A stretch of DNA of 64,000 nucleotides from Trissonchulus latispiculum. Its lineage: Eukaryota > Nematoda > Enoplea > Enoplida > Ironidae. This document shows positions 49,501 through 61,179 of this stretch, in pieces. Where the stretch lies: contig JASAND010030756.1 in assembly GCA_030248195.1 (NCBI GenBank), positions 1 through 64,000 on the forward strand. Reading direction: 5' to 3'. Every line of letters begins with the position of its first letter. Within the stretch, counting starts at the first letter, position 1. Made by a program: the position numbers and the translations under genes. Under the pieces are notes generated by a model, which worked only from the letters and a program-made list of their open reading frames with translations, searched no databases and was not told the origin of the DNA.

Positions 49501-50490
49501 CTAGTTTCCGTCCTCTTCTTGCACAAACCGGGCCGCCCGGCCCGTCTTAGGTTAATACAGACAGATCCTGACAGAAACTCACAGGTTAGCTTGAACAGAT
49601 TTGAATGACCAAACAAACTTGCATTTTTGGCCTAGTCCTGGCCCAATTTTGTTGATTTGCCACGGGAAACAGGCTTGTTTCCCGTGGCCCGCTGCTAATC
49701 CTGAATGTACACAAAACTTGATGTTTTTACATAAATTTCTAGTGTTGGAAGATGGTCAGATATTTATTGTTTAATACAATTAACCTAGCTATTGCCTACC
49801 TACCTAAGTATATTAAATTACTAAAACCTGCGTAATGCTAACTTAAGAATTAATACGAATTAATACTGCTGTTTATTTGATTAAACGTGCTATGGCTAAT
49901 CAGTTTTCCTACCTACATTGATAAAATAAATTAATAGGCTGTCTTGTGGGTGAGTGTTTGCACATAATTAGTATTAACTGTTTTCTTGCCAAAAATGCAA
50001 AAAACTCACTCGCTCACTGTCTCAGCAGCCATTTTACGCAGTCCCTACCTACCGACCTACCGACCTCCGAACTACGTCTACTTCTAAATCTACCTGCCCC
50101 TTATCCTAGTGCCCTAACAGGGGACGTGCCGAACCGCTATTCGATCCGGTGCTGGCAACCCCAGCAGCCAGCCGAGTGATAGACGCGCAATCTACCACCC
50201 TTTCACACGAGCACATAATTGCATTCGTGCAAAACTGGCATATAAATCGACAAAATTTCGATGAACACGGATTTGGGTAAAAGTTATATATTTTTGTAGA
50301 GCTTGAAAAACTGAACATTTTTTGTGCTTACAGCACCAAAAAATGTTAAGTAATTAGTGAGAAAAACATCATTAAAGTTTGTTTCTACATATGCGTAATT
50401 AACACATATAATGTACTAATTGAACTGCACACGTGCTAATTTGCTACACTGCTTTCTTCTATAGGCTAACTTGAATTCGTTCTGATTGTA
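46509..50490. other. Region without recognisable genes; minisatellite and A/T repeats
   Basis: No domain or exon chain could be identified. The open frames (for example 47529-47867 on the minus strand) have protein-like but unplaceable composition. A 59-bp tandem repeat is at 47948-48117. GCGGGAATCGAACCCAGC at 49142-49159 is the reverse complement of a tRNA-like B box without a matching A box. A CAGAGTTGCCAG end at 48258 has an inverted counterpart ending at 53938. Confidence 0.45.
47948..48117. repeat. 59-bp tandem repeat, about 3 copies
   Basis: Units start with CGGTAAACGCACCGT at 47948, 48007 and 48066 and contain GAAGGCAAACGCGCC and GCTTGTAATAAG. Each unit carries short palindromes (CGGT..ACCG and GGCAAACGCGCC). 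Confidence 0.9.
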
Positions 50491-50561
50491 ACCCGTTAGC
50501 TCAATGGAAGAGCACTGGACCTATTAATCCAGAGAACCTGAGTTCGAATCTCAGTACGGGT
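50491..50561 (+). tRNA. tRNA-like gene, anticodon uncertain
   Basis: Cloverleaf elements read by eye: acceptor stem ACCCGT/ACGGGT (6 bp), D stem GCTC/GAGC, anticodon stem CTGGA/TCCAG, T stem CTGAG/CTCAG with loop TTCGAAT, and a 5-base variable region. The A box (TAGCTCAATGG) and B box (AGTTCGAATCT) are good. The anticodon loop CCTATTAA has 8 bases instead of 7, and the seventh acceptor pair is T-T. If one C is surplus, the anticodon would be ATT. It could be a functional tRNA with an unusual loop, a pseudogene, or the head of a SINE. A T-run follows. Confidence 0.55.
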
Positions 50562-50568
50562 CTACTTC

Positions 50569-50573
50569 TTTTT
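50569..50573 (+). terminator. Pol III terminator T-run
   Basis: TTTTT eight bases after the tRNA-like gene, the normal pol III stop signal. Confidence 0.5.
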
Positions 50574-53500
50574 CTCGTACGGGTCTACGTTATAAGACTT
50601 AACCTAGAGCTAACTAACTACCAATCCGCTAATCGGACATTTGCCGTGAGACTTTTACTAGTGACAGATTTCTACTTATTTTATTCAATGTCTACCTGTC
50701 TAAACCGGTTAGTGCTGGATTTCATGGATGCGGCTCATCCGTCCCCTAATCGCAGGGCTGCCTACACGGATGACCGGAAGCCCGACAGACCTGCAGACCT
50801 AATGGGGGTCCCCGTGACCCTAGGCTGCAGAGTCTGCCCTAACCGTCAAACAGAACAGCATTAGACGAAATTTCACGTTGCATTTACTCCGAAACTGGCA
50901 ATTTTACATCAAACACGCGTCTAAGTTATAATAGAACTAAATCCCCTAATTATTTATGATAAAGGGCCAAATCGCTACTCAATTTGGCCCAGTTCCTGCC
51001 TACTATCTGAGCAATTACACATTCATTCTGGCATTTCCAAGACCCTTACCGAACAAAGGGAGTTTGCATGGTCTGCCCTCAATTACACTCACAGTCACAC
51101 AGTTTTGGTTCAGAATTCATACTTAAAAAGGGGCTAAACTTGGAACCTCATAATCCATAAGGAATTTACCCAAGAAGCTGACTACGTAAATTTGGGGTTC
51201 ACATTCACACAATTACGAGCACAGTCACACCAACAGCTACATAATCATCAGAATAACATAATAATACAAATCCTAATACTTTCCTACAATAATACAAATC
51301 CTAATACTTTCCTACCTAAATCTACCTACTCTACCTATTCTTTGTATGCACGATTTGTTGTAGTTTTGGAATTAACGGGTCTCCGTCTGGAGCCCAAAGT
51401 TTGTAAGTTTAATAACTTTAGCCAAGACTGGAACTTTGAAAGTTTGAAAGTTTGTTGGAAAGCTAAACGAGTAATAATTGCTCGGCAATTATTACTAAAC
51501 AATACAATCATTTCCGCTAAGGACAGCTTGGTTAGGTTAATATAGGGGAAGCCGGCCATTCCCCTCAAAAAGGCTAAATAATTATTAGTTAAAACCGTTT
51601 CTGAGTTTTAATTCCTACTAATTTTAGGTAGCCGACCTACACAAACAACATAACACAATTACAAACGACAGTTTTAACTTCAGTAGTGCCTAACTTTATG
51701 AATATGGCCGGCAATTCCTAATTGCCGGCTGTGGGGAGAAACTGTTCCCTAGACTTAACTCAATTCAGAACACGAGGTCGTAACCAAGGGACCTCCTATC
51801 TTAACTCAGGGGTGGGTCCCCACTCAAAATCCCTTCATTATGAAACAACCCCAAAAAATGTGAAAAAGGAAAAATGTATGGCCGCGAGGGCTCACTGATT
51901 AAAAACTGTAAAGACTGGCCACGAGGGCTCGCTAATTTTCAGTTGATAGTGAGCCAAAAGGGGCTACCTTTTTGAATAAAATTAAAGGCCCGAAGGCCGT
52001 AAAATAAAAGCAAAAATAGGCCGAAAAAGGCCTTCTAAAACCTATAAAAGGTGCGTTTTTCTTGTGCATCTGGCCGAGCATAATGCGCTCAATGGCCCTA
52101 GGTTGTGTGTGTCTTGCTTCGTGTTCGCTTATTTTCCTCTCTGGCCTGTGCGGGGGCCAGAGAGGTCCCTAACTCGTGTGCCTATGGGGGGGTCTAAATG
52201 CGCTGGGGATTCTCCGGCCAAAACGCTGGCACACCAGGAGAACGCATTGAAGAGAGGGGGGATACACGGCCGCTCTCGGCCGGAGCTGAAGCAAGACTGA
52301 CTGGAAATTTTGAATTTCCAGTCAGTCGACCTCACGCCTGTTGGCGGTTTTCTTTGAGGTGGACGGGATTTCCAGATTATTCTGGAAATCCCCTTTGTGG
52401 GTGCAGACCCGACGTGGGCTGTTTGCACGCCTGGCCCACCAAGACGGAGATTTATGGGGGGTCTGGCTTTATGACCCCTTTGTGTGCGAAATTTCCAGAG
52501 CTGAATCTCCAGAAACTTTCCAGACTTTTTGGTTAACACATAAAGTTAACCAAAAGGGGAAAGTTTCTGATAAAAACAAAAATTCTCATGAAACGAAAAA
52601 TGAAAAAGTGCAGAATAATGGCCTCTCAAGGCCCAATATGAAAAGATAAAAATTAAGTGTCATTGTTACTGTGAACTTTTTGTAATATTTATGTTTTGTA
52701 TTTTTAGGCGCTTCCTTATTCACTGGCCCCCTTTCTCTTCCTTTTAGTGAAGATTTCTCGGCCAGGAACAAGGGAAGCCGCCTTGTTAATCCCAGCGACA
52801 ATTGCTCTCCCTCACTAGCGCTGGAAGCTCCTACCGTAAGGAACAGGAGGGCAATTGTCGCGCAAAAACAGTGCATACAAAGAACTACATAATTTTTTAG
52901 CTAATAAAAACTACATAATAATAATCTACGTAAGGAACTACCTAAGACCACTTATTTTCCTTTTATTTAAATAATTTGGGAGAGGGTTATGCCCCCTCCG
53001 AACCTATTGTTACCTATGAAATACACACTAAGTCTTTCTCTGCGAGGCAAGTCTTCGCTGGGAGAGGGCCAACAGAAGCCCATGAATGGGTAGGGGGATG
53101 AATGAAAACGTGAATGGGCGTAACAACAAGTGTTTGTTACGCCCACTTAAGGGGTTTACGTAAGGTTAAAATTAAAGAATTAAATTTTAAAGTTACAAAA
53201 CTATTTTAACCTGTATCTTTCGCAATATTGGGAGTTAAAAGACCGGGTTTGGATTTTTGGAACCTTGGCAAGAAATTGCCTTTCTGATGAGCCTAGGTTA
53301 TATTTTCACTCGAAATTGTCAAAATTCATTAATTATTGCCTAATTAACACCAATTAGGCCCAACTAGCACACATTAGTGCTCCCAAACCATATTTCATAT
53401 ACCTAGCTACGAATAATTAAGTTTAAATGACCCATCTTCCAACGTACTACCGTATATGTCATTTTTAACTGCCATTTCTGTAATGATTCACTACTTTCTG

Positions 53501-54421
53501 AGTGATACTTTTTGATAACTTTCCTCTTCACTAGTAAAAGTTTACTTTAAATGAAACTTTGAACCATTTTCCAAACAACAGGAGGCCCGTCAAGGCCTGG
53601 GGAAGAGTAACGACTCCTCCGTTAGTTGATCCAAGGGCTATAGTTGGGGCCTATTACTGACCCTGGAGTGGTAACGACCTCTCCGTTAATAGTTAGCCCT
53701 GATCAAGCCTTATTAGCTCATATTACGCCGGGTTTTTATCCTATTCTGGCACTACCCATGCAGATTATAACGCTCTTTTTAACCTTATTTCTGGCACCTA
53801 GATTCTACTGAGTTCCTATTATCTTCTTGCGCTGTTCATTCGTGTTCTAACACTATTATAAACCTAGTTTCTTAACCACGCTAGAACCTATGTCCCATTG
53901 AGTAAGTTTTGAGTGATTTGAACCGGCTGGCAACTCTGGTATTCACAAGAACAATAGATAACTACAAAGATTGCTTGGACGTTCACACACTACATTCTAG
54001 GTTCTGAATAACTGATTCCAAAAGCAACAACGATAACAATTCGAGTTCCGATCGTAATTCGTGATTTTATGCGTTTTTCTTAACTTTTTTGGCTTTTACT
54101 TCATACGTAACATTACACATTCTACTTTTAAAGGTCTTTCTGATTACCCTGACATTTTCCTTTTCTGGCCTTTCTTATCCACCCGCTACATTTCTCCTTT
54201 TTTTCATAGCGCGTCCTCGCGCAACAGTATTTTTTCACCGGATAACAAACTAGCTCACATAGCCACAACTAGGCATATCACAATGCAAAACACTACAAGC
54301 TAATAATTACTACACAGGCAAACAGATACCAAGTCAGTTCATTTATTAGCTCAGCTCGAGATGTCGTTCGTGTCTAAACTATTCTTTTAAAATTTTCGTA
54401 CCTCCAGTTAACTGAATAAAG
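50574..54421. other. Region without recognisable genes
   Basis: AT-rich DNA alternating with short GC-rich islands (52060-52540, 53580-53700). Two related segments contain CGAGGGCTCRCTRAT near 51880-51935. Open frames at 52129-52539 (-) and 52198-52536 (+) overlap on opposite strands and have no domain. TGGCAACTCTGGT at 53928-53940 is the inverted counterpart of the word at 48256-48268. Confidence 0.4.
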
Positions 54422-55117
54422 TCAATAATGTCTATTGGAGCCCGGAAACAGGGCCCGGATGTGGCCATGCAGTTCAGTACGCCATCGTGGGATACGATGC
54501 AACTCAGCCACATAGTCCATGCCAGCCTCAAGCATTTGATGACGAAGGCGTTGGCAATATCTCCACAACCTGTGGGAGTAGCCGGCAAAAGCGTGCCCGT
54601 AACCTTTGCACCCCGGCACCGGACAAGATGGGTAGAGAGACTGCGGCATGTTCATAGAGGCACCCTTGGCCCTCCCTGACTCAGGATTGGGAAAGGCCAT
54701 CGCCTGGGGGCTCTGGGACACTGGTGTCGCAGAAGCAGTCTGGCCATGGGGGCTAAGTACCAAACGTGGGTATGTAGGAAGCGCGGGGGCTCGGTACAGA
54801 CAGACCCATTTGCGGAGCCGACGCAACAGCCGATGCCGGTACCTGCTGTGACATTTCCGCTGCGCCTGGGGCCTGCAACAAACTTTCCACGCTTGCAGCA
54901 TCTGACTACAGCTCAGAACGACGCACTGAAACGCTGCAGCATATCCATAATAATAAGCTTGTTCCAAAGCCGAAGGCAGAGATTACAACGGCGCCGATGA
55001 TGGCTGTGATGATGCGAAACAGGCATTGCCCCGGCACCAGGTTGACTGGCCTCCTCCGCCGCTACCTCGGGGGAATGACTGGATCGACCTGAGAAGCAAG
55101 TGCTTCCACTGGAGACT
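54422..55117 (-). pseudogene. Degraded or frameshifted exon with a Myt1-type C2HC zinc finger
   Basis: On the minus strand an acceptor-like TTTTGTTTAG (55118) opens a segment whose coding appears to switch among all three frames. There are Pro/Gln/Ala/Ser-rich pieces such as SQQVPASAVASAPQMG and SPHGQTASATPVSQSP. These lead into YPSCPVPGCKGYGHAFAGYSH, then RLWRYC. The CPxPGCxGxGH core is the signature of C2HC fingers of the Myt1/ST18 and L3MBTL type, which bind DNA or sit in chromatin regulators. Spacing between the two His is one residue short, consistent with a small deletion. The segment ends near a GTACGA donor (about 54400). Either this is a decayed pseudogene or the assembly carries indel errors; both explain the frame changes. 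Confidence 0.5.
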
Positions 55118-56962
55118 AAACAAAATAAAATCAAACAGATCAATATATAAATTAAATAACTAAACTATTACAAGGGCAAATTAGGTATTAAATAAAAGAA
55201 AATATATGAATGGTTACATATAAACCGATCATACCGTCGCTAAAAGTTTGCAACTGTACAGGTAATGTCGCCTGCTTAGTAGACACCAATATTCTATATC
55301 GTGGCGTGGTCCTCTAATGCATCGATATCTAAAGCCTACCGCTCGAATGTACCCTGTATCTGAACGAAAATAATTTAACAATCTAATTAGGTTATTTTTA
55401 AATCTTGAACACATTATTTCTCTTGGATAACTCATGTGATTTTCGTCCTGAATTTAATTAGTCTCATCACGTTCTATCACCACGCCGTTCTCTTCTCCTA
55501 TAACCGATATCGTTAATCAATAATTGATACTTAACTTTAACATGCTAAGAAAATCCAAGACCGAGCTCGCTTACCCGGAAGTTTATGTGGCTAGTATTCT
55601 TTAAGGAAGCGCTAAACCAGGGTTCACAAAACTTTAGTTTAAAGCAATTGGGAGAAAAGTTTCACACTTGGTCTGGCCAGGCGCCAGCCTGTAAAAATAA
55701 ACTATTGGGTTGTCTGGGCCTAAAAAGACTTAGACTAAACTTTCTTTTGGCCAAAGCCCAACTACTGCCTCATAGTTACAAAGACTTTAGTGTAAACCAA
55801 CTCCTTTGCTGCAAGGTTTAAAAAGTTGAAAAGTTGGGAAATAGTGGAAAGAAGAAGGGCCTATGAATAGCTACTGAAATTTCTGGGAACCTTGGTTTGT
55901 TATATAAGATCACAAAATAACTGAAAATGAAGGGTAGTAAAACTAAAAGTATAAGCAGCGGTATTTGCGTTTCACGTCGTCATTTTTCTAGCAGGAACGT
56001 GACCGCCTGATAGGAGCCACCAAACGTCTGCCCAGTGGCCGCAGTGGGTACGTCGCAGTCACCTAATCCGCGGGGATACAGGTCCTACGACCGTTGTCGA
56101 TTAGGGGGCAGTGCAGCGCCGGTTTGATACCGACCGTTTTACTCAAGTTTTGCGTAACTTCTGTGCTGCAAAGACTCCGTAAACCCACACCATCGAGTCC
56201 AAAATAAAAGGGTTAGGACTAGATTACGGGGGTGCTCCGCAATCCACGCTGCCCCCAAATATCCCCCTTCCAACGTATAATTATGTTTTGCTTAATCCAT
56301 CTGTGAAATACAATACGAGTTCCGGGTATTTCTAGTTAGTTCTCGTAAAATTTGAAATAACACATACATTAGGTGAAAGCGGGCGCCTAGGCGGTCCTGA
56401 AAATCTAATCGAAAAATTTCCCATTGAGCGAGTCGCGAGTGATAACCAGTCAAAGTTGCAAAAAGCGACAAACATCAAAGGAAATGGAAAAACGAAATTT
56501 TGGAATAAAATGTTTATTTCTCAACCGATTTTTTTTCGTTCTTGTGTCAACCGATGCGTATTCGGACGGGAAAATTTTTCTGAAAGAATGAGATGAATAG
56601 CTTGAACGGTCCGAAAAATTCCCCAAAAACCGATATTTCAAAATTTTTGAAATTTTAAAAAATTTTAAATTTTATAAAAATCTTTGTCTCGCTGCAAGGA
56701 TTTCGAAAATATATGGTTTTATGGGGCTACGACGTATATTGAGTTCACTGTAGGCGTTTACAGATTTTGTACACACAATTTTGTGTCAGACTTTAATTCC
56801 TCATGAGCAGTCCACTCAGTTTGCCTCCATAAAGTTGACATGCTGCACACTTGCTAAAACCATACAAAAATATATTCCAATACAAAAATTATATAAGACA
56901 AAATTATAATGAAATAATGATGACAAAACAAGTTAAAGAAATACAATAAAGTGTCGAGTTGC
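55118..56962. other. Intergenic, one possible terminal exon
   Basis: Mostly AT-rich, with no clear gene. At 55992-56066 (+) a good acceptor (CATTTTTCTAG) is followed by 24 codons (QERDRLIGATKRLPSGRSGY, then VAVT) and TAA. It looks protein-like but no companion exon was found. Around 56440-56690 an AT-rich stretch with TTTTGAAATTTTAAAA words looks like transposon interior. Confidence 0.3.
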
Positions 56963-57172
56963 TCAGACTCTCAAGTCCCACAACGTGAGTAGTCTACGTA
57001 AACGCCTTTCTAAAAAATCTCTCATATTAGCAACCGTATCAGGACTACCGACTTGTAAGTAATAACTAGCAATAACAAATTGTTGTATTGTCAGCGGTGA
57101 AACTTCGCAACAACCCTGGCTCCCCATCCAATTCTCTCTCCATTGACGGAAGTACCGTACATCATCAAGCAC
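56963..57172 (-). CDS. Unknown ORF, 69 aa, possibly part of a split or decayed gene
   Basis: Starts MLDDVRYFRQWRENW and ends RRLRRLLTLWDLRV. The frame stays open upstream of the Met to an acceptor-like CCCTAG (near 57190), so this may be a 3' exon. A second short minus-strand frame, 57617-57480 (45 aa, MAPAKNSVVASWRRYHRHVR), lies upstream and could be the first part. Both are basic and aromatic-rich, and I do not recognise either. They lie among other minus-strand fragments at 54.4-59.9 kb and may belong to one decayed mobile element. Low confidence that either is expressed. Confidence 0.25.
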   Translation of the reverse strand: MLDDVRYFRQWRENWMGSQGCCEVSPLTIQQFVIASYYLQVGSPDTVANMRDFLERRLRRLLTLWDLRV

Positions 57173-57726
57173 TTTCCCCGCAAATCTAGGGGTAACTTGC
57201 CAAGCCCTTGATTAGGAACTTATCTGTGCGCGATTTGTACGATCTATTGTCGGGGAACCTGGGTTCATGATCAACCACCTTCGGGTGAGAAGTTGTCGGT
57301 GACATGGATTTCTCCGGCTTCCTCTTACCACACGTCAATCGTCCGGTAATTAGGCGACTTCGACAGAGATTTAGACCTCGTGCGGTTCCGCCTAGACCGT
57401 CTTACCCTACAACTTCGGTGACCTGTTCGCGATTCAGTGCTTGATGTGGTCGTTGATGCTCATGAACTCGCCGACGACCTTACGCTGGAGGTACTTTCAC
57501 TAACTTCGACTTTTCTGGTCGACCGTTTTTCATTTTTGCCGGTTCTTGCAACCAGTCCCGAACGTGCCTATGGTAACGTCTCCAGCTAGCAACAACTGAA
57601 TTCTTTGCAGGAGCCATTCCCTTCACTTCCTAAATAGAGCAACACGACTACAGCTAATCTAAAACTATTTTTGAATATTATTTTATATTTTCTATTTTTT
57701 GTTCTTTTATCATGCTTCAAAACTCA

Positions 57727-58898
57727 GGGCCGTATTCACAAAGCTCTGGTAGCCCTACCAGTGGTAGGGCTACCAGTGGTAGGGCTACCAGTGGTAAGGT
57801 TACCGGTGGTAGAAAAACCAATTGGTTACGCTAGCGAATTCATAACCAATTGGTTAACTTACCAGTGGTTACTTACCGAGACTTTATTTCAAACACAAGC
57901 ACTGCCTGCTGTTGTTCTGGTACAATTTTGCGTTATGTGTTGTTTAATGTGCAGTCGTTTTGGTTTTTACGTTTTTGTACTTCTTGCACCTTTTGTTAAT
58001 ATAATTAGAATGATTTGTGCGAGACTTTAACTTTAATTTTTATGACAGCATTAATTTAGACTGCATTTTTAATTTTGTTGAAAATTTTTGTTTGAAATTT
58101 TATAATTTGGCTTCCACATAATTTTAATGTTTAAATTTTTGAAGTTTTCTAAATTCTAATTTGAACATTTAGCGTATGCTCATGCTGTATCAATTAAGTT
58201 TTCCTTTAATTTTGTTTTAGCCTACTTTGCTTTATTTGCTTTGATTAAATTTTATTATGACGACTGCTTTTACAATAAGTGAAATTAACCACGTGCTAGC
58301 ATTTATCAATTCTCACAAGGACGTTCTGCTTAAAGGAGAGTAACAAAGCCACTATTGTGGAACAGAAGAATCAGCTGTGGAGAGACCTTGTCAAGGATTT
58401 AAGTAGTGCTGGCGTGTTGTCGATTTAACGAACGCCTACTGGCGTAATCCATCAAACCAATCATGTGAAACATTAATATTATAATTAGATATCTGAAAAG
58501 AAGCTGCAATGCTTTCGCTGGCCCATTTGTAAGAATAGCAAAAATATTCAAGCTTTTTTGGTTTGCAGGGCAGTTCCCTGTATAAAAGATAATCTTTAGA
58601 GTGAAAATTAAATTTTTCAAAAACTAGAAGTTCTTAAATATACTTAGGAACAACAGCGAAAGCATTTTATAGAATTGTGACTGTACGATTTGCAGAAAAC
58701 ACAGGAAATACCAACCTGCAAACCACCACTACGCGTGGTTTGCAAATTAACCTCTTGTATGCTACCACTGATAGGCTACCATAATAGGTAGCTCCATTTT
58801 CGTGAATTCGCATTGAAGAGTTAACCAATTGGTTTAACCGTTGGTAGGCACTGAAACCTACCACTGGTAGGGCTACCGGAGCTTTGTGAATACGGCCC
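57727..58898. mobile_element. 1.17-kb PIF/Harbinger-like element with a Myb/SANT relic
   Basis: Left end GGGCCGTATTCACAAAGCTC; right end is its reverse complement over GAGCTTTGTGAATACGGCCC. A 3-bp TCA lies directly outside each end (57724-57726 and 58899-58901). Ends beginning GGGCCGTATTCA and 3-bp duplications fit PIF/Harbinger. Inside the left end are three tandem AGTGGTAGGGCTACC units, and similar units recur inverted at the right end. A decayed trihelix-like reading frame is at 58257-58428. No DDE transposase. Confidence 0.8.
58257..58428 (+). pseudogene. Frameshifted Myb/SANT-like DNA-binding remnant
   Basis: The first frame reads MTTAFTISEINHVLAFINSH and stops at TAA (58341). The next frame continues without a gap in sense as SNKATIVEQKNQLWRDLVKD, then LSSAG. 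The pattern of a repeated helix with K(n)QLWRDLV fits the Myb/SANT-like protein that Harbinger elements encode beside the transposase. One frame change and loss of the rest make it non-functional. Confidence 0.5.
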
Positions 58899-58956
58899 TC
58901 AACTATGTTTGTTCCCGTATGACATATTATCAGCATCGACGTCACAAGTAGATACC

Positions 58957-59929
58957 TCAACATTCAACTCCTTCAACTTTGGGTGGCTTTTTCTTGGCTT
59001 CCCAGTAATTTCTGAGATCCAGCCATCGATACACAATGTGCTCACGCAAAGCCAATACAAGAATCGCTATTAAAAGTAACAATTCACCAGCCGGGAGAGC
59101 ATAATTCCACCACGCTTGCTCAGCCCGATCTAGCATCTGGCTTGCTCTCGATGCATAAATGCATCCCTAGCGAGAACTAGTTCCCTCTCTAGCCCGGGTG
59201 TACCGTAATCTCCCGTGTGTGAAACCTCCTTATATGAAACATTAAAGTCGGCTTCCTGTAGGTTTAGACCTCCCGAGTGTCGGAGCTCAGTACTGTGATG
59301 TCCAAGCTGCAGATACACGTAAGGCAATAAGTTGGAATACACTTTCGTCTTTAGCAATTTGGTGCTTTGCAGCCTACAATAGAATACCATGCGCGAAATG
59401 GTATAATTTGCCAAAGTTAGTCCGCATCCGCAGGGTATCTTAATAATACAATGAATACATGAATGCACTACTACCGGAGGAGAAGGGTCGCAAAATAATA
59501 TCCAAGAATTATCAACTAAACCAACGAACCATATCCCCTGTTCGGCGGCGAGATTTACCAAAGCTTGGTCAAATTTGATGCTGCTCAACAGTACCTCACA
59601 GTGTTTTCCAACAGTTTCTCGGCCTGCGCGGTCAAAAAGGGCGCTTAAACAATCATGTCCACCACCTTTTATCATCGGAAGTTTTCGGAACATCGTCTTC
59701 GCCATGCACCAGTACATGATACGAGTTGGCCACCTGACATCGTTGCGAACTGACTACGCTCCTTAATACTGACAAGGTACGACCCCTTAAGAACTGTCTT
59801 ACCGTACATGCTAGACTTGTTCCATTGTACCTGGGCAGCGGTTGCCCGCCAAATTTCCAGGTCTAGCTTATCCTGAGAAATTGGAATACTCAGTTTGAGT
59901 ACTGTACAACCAAGAGTGCATAATTGCAC
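58957..59929 (-). pseudogene. Broken single-pass membrane protein gene, tentatively retroelement envelope-like
   Basis: Three minus-strand frames run head to tail: 59929-59672, 59717-59130 (195 aa) and a short one, 59136-58957 (59 aa). The middle frame has a Cys-rich HCIIKIPCGCGL motif. The last has one strong membrane span (LLLLIAILVLAL) followed by a basic tail ending in Cys. A Cys-bearing outer part plus one C-terminal span is the layout of a type I surface glycoprotein, and invertebrate retroelements often carry such envelope-like genes. The frames overlap and are separated by stops, so as it stands the gene is broken, or it contains small introns. No pol or LTR was found next to it. A cellular membrane protein is equally possible. 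Confidence 0.3.
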
Positions 59930-60634
59930 TATATATTAGAAGAAGAGTAAGCCACTAGAGGGCTCCTCTTCTTGGCATTGCGTAACGGTGCTCCGACACA
60001 ATACGCGAATGTTCCCCCGTTTGGTGGGGGGGTCGACCAGCATACCCCCTCCCCGTTTGGTGGGGGGTATGCAAAAGGGGTCCGTTTGGTGGGGGGTTAT
60101 GCAAAAGGGGTCCCCGTTTGGTGGGGGTATGCAAAGGGGTCCCCCGTTCCGTTTGGTGGGGGGGGTATGCCAAGGGTTCCCCGTTTGGTGGGGGGTAGGC
60201 AGGGGGGTCCCCGTTTGGGGGGGGTCCCAAATCAGGCTGAAATTTGGCTGGATCTGATTGGCTGTTGGCGACCCCCCTCAAACGGGGACCCCTTTTGTAG
60301 TCCCCCAACAAACGGGGACCTCTTCTACCCCCACCAAACGGGACCCATTTTCAAATAGAACAAAAACTACCGTAATCCTCTGCTCACCCCCCACCAAACG
60401 GGGGGAGAGTGTCTGCAATCTGACCGCTGTTGGCTACCCCCCTCCAATCGGGGACCTCTTTCTCCCGCAACCCCCACCAAACGGAGGGGGTGTTTTGTCG
60501 AAGAGAGCTACCCCCCCCCCACCTAACGGGGAAACATTCGCGTATTGTGGTCGGAGCACCGTTACGCAATGCCAAGAAGAGGAGCCCCTCTAGTGGCTTA
60601 CTCGTCTTATATATAGTGCAATTATGCACTCTTG
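59911..60634. mobile_element. 724-bp CAAGAGT-family foldback element with G-run tandem repeats, 7-bp TSD
   Basis: Both ends read inward as CAAGAGTGCATAATTGCAC. GTACAAC flanks both sides (59904-59910 and 60635-60641). Arms of about 110 bp contain GGCATTGCGTAACGGTGCTCCG and its complement. Between them, about seven CCCCGTTTGGTGGGGGGTATG-like units (60015-60230) face inverted CCACCAAACGGGG units (60265-60540). Non-coding. The 5' start of the membrane-protein remnant (59929) falls just inside its left end, so the insertion may have cut that gene. Confidence 0.9.
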
Positions 60635-60659
60635 GTACAACCTTCCCCGTAAAGCCCGG

Positions 60660-60830
60660 TTCATGCTCGCAGTGCTTTGTGATTTGTGCCTTAGTGCTTT
60701 GTGCTTTGTCCTTTTCTGGTTTATGCTCGTTCAAAAGGACACGCAAAAGCACAGTGCTTTGTGCTTTGTGCTTTCTCGGTTCACGCTCGTTTTTAGCGCT
60801 TTGTGCTTTTGTGCTTTTGAGTGCTTTGAG
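60660..60830. repeat. GTGCTTTGTGCTTTG tandem repeat
   Basis: Irregular array of GTGCTTTGTGCTTTG with interspersed CGGTTCATGCTCG/CGGTTCACGCTCG units. No gene. Confidence 0.85.
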
Positions 60831-61179
60831 ATGTTAAAGAAAGCTCAACTTTGTCTTCAGTGCTTTTGCAGACAGCCAATAGAATATACACAACTGCTTG
60901 CCTATTAGTTGAAGATCCCCAGCTTGTTTTTCAGCTGTGTCGTTAAAACTTGGCATTAATTCAACAAGTCTGTGTTAGTTTTGCTTTACTCAACAGTCAA
61001 CAATATCGGTAACCCTTCCATGCGATGGCAGGAGAGGTAGGTATGTACATATGGCGGGGAAGGTATGTACACGAGGGCATCAGATGTGTACATTGTCCAA
61101 AAATGTTTTTACAGTTCGTATCATGCCCCCCCCCCCAGTTTTTCACATTACAAAGTCACATTCAGCGAAACCCATGTAT

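Noticed and set aside
47000..54400. LTR retrotransposon spanning the gene-free region
   Set aside because: No long direct repeats, primer-binding site or pol motif could be found; only short inverted words.
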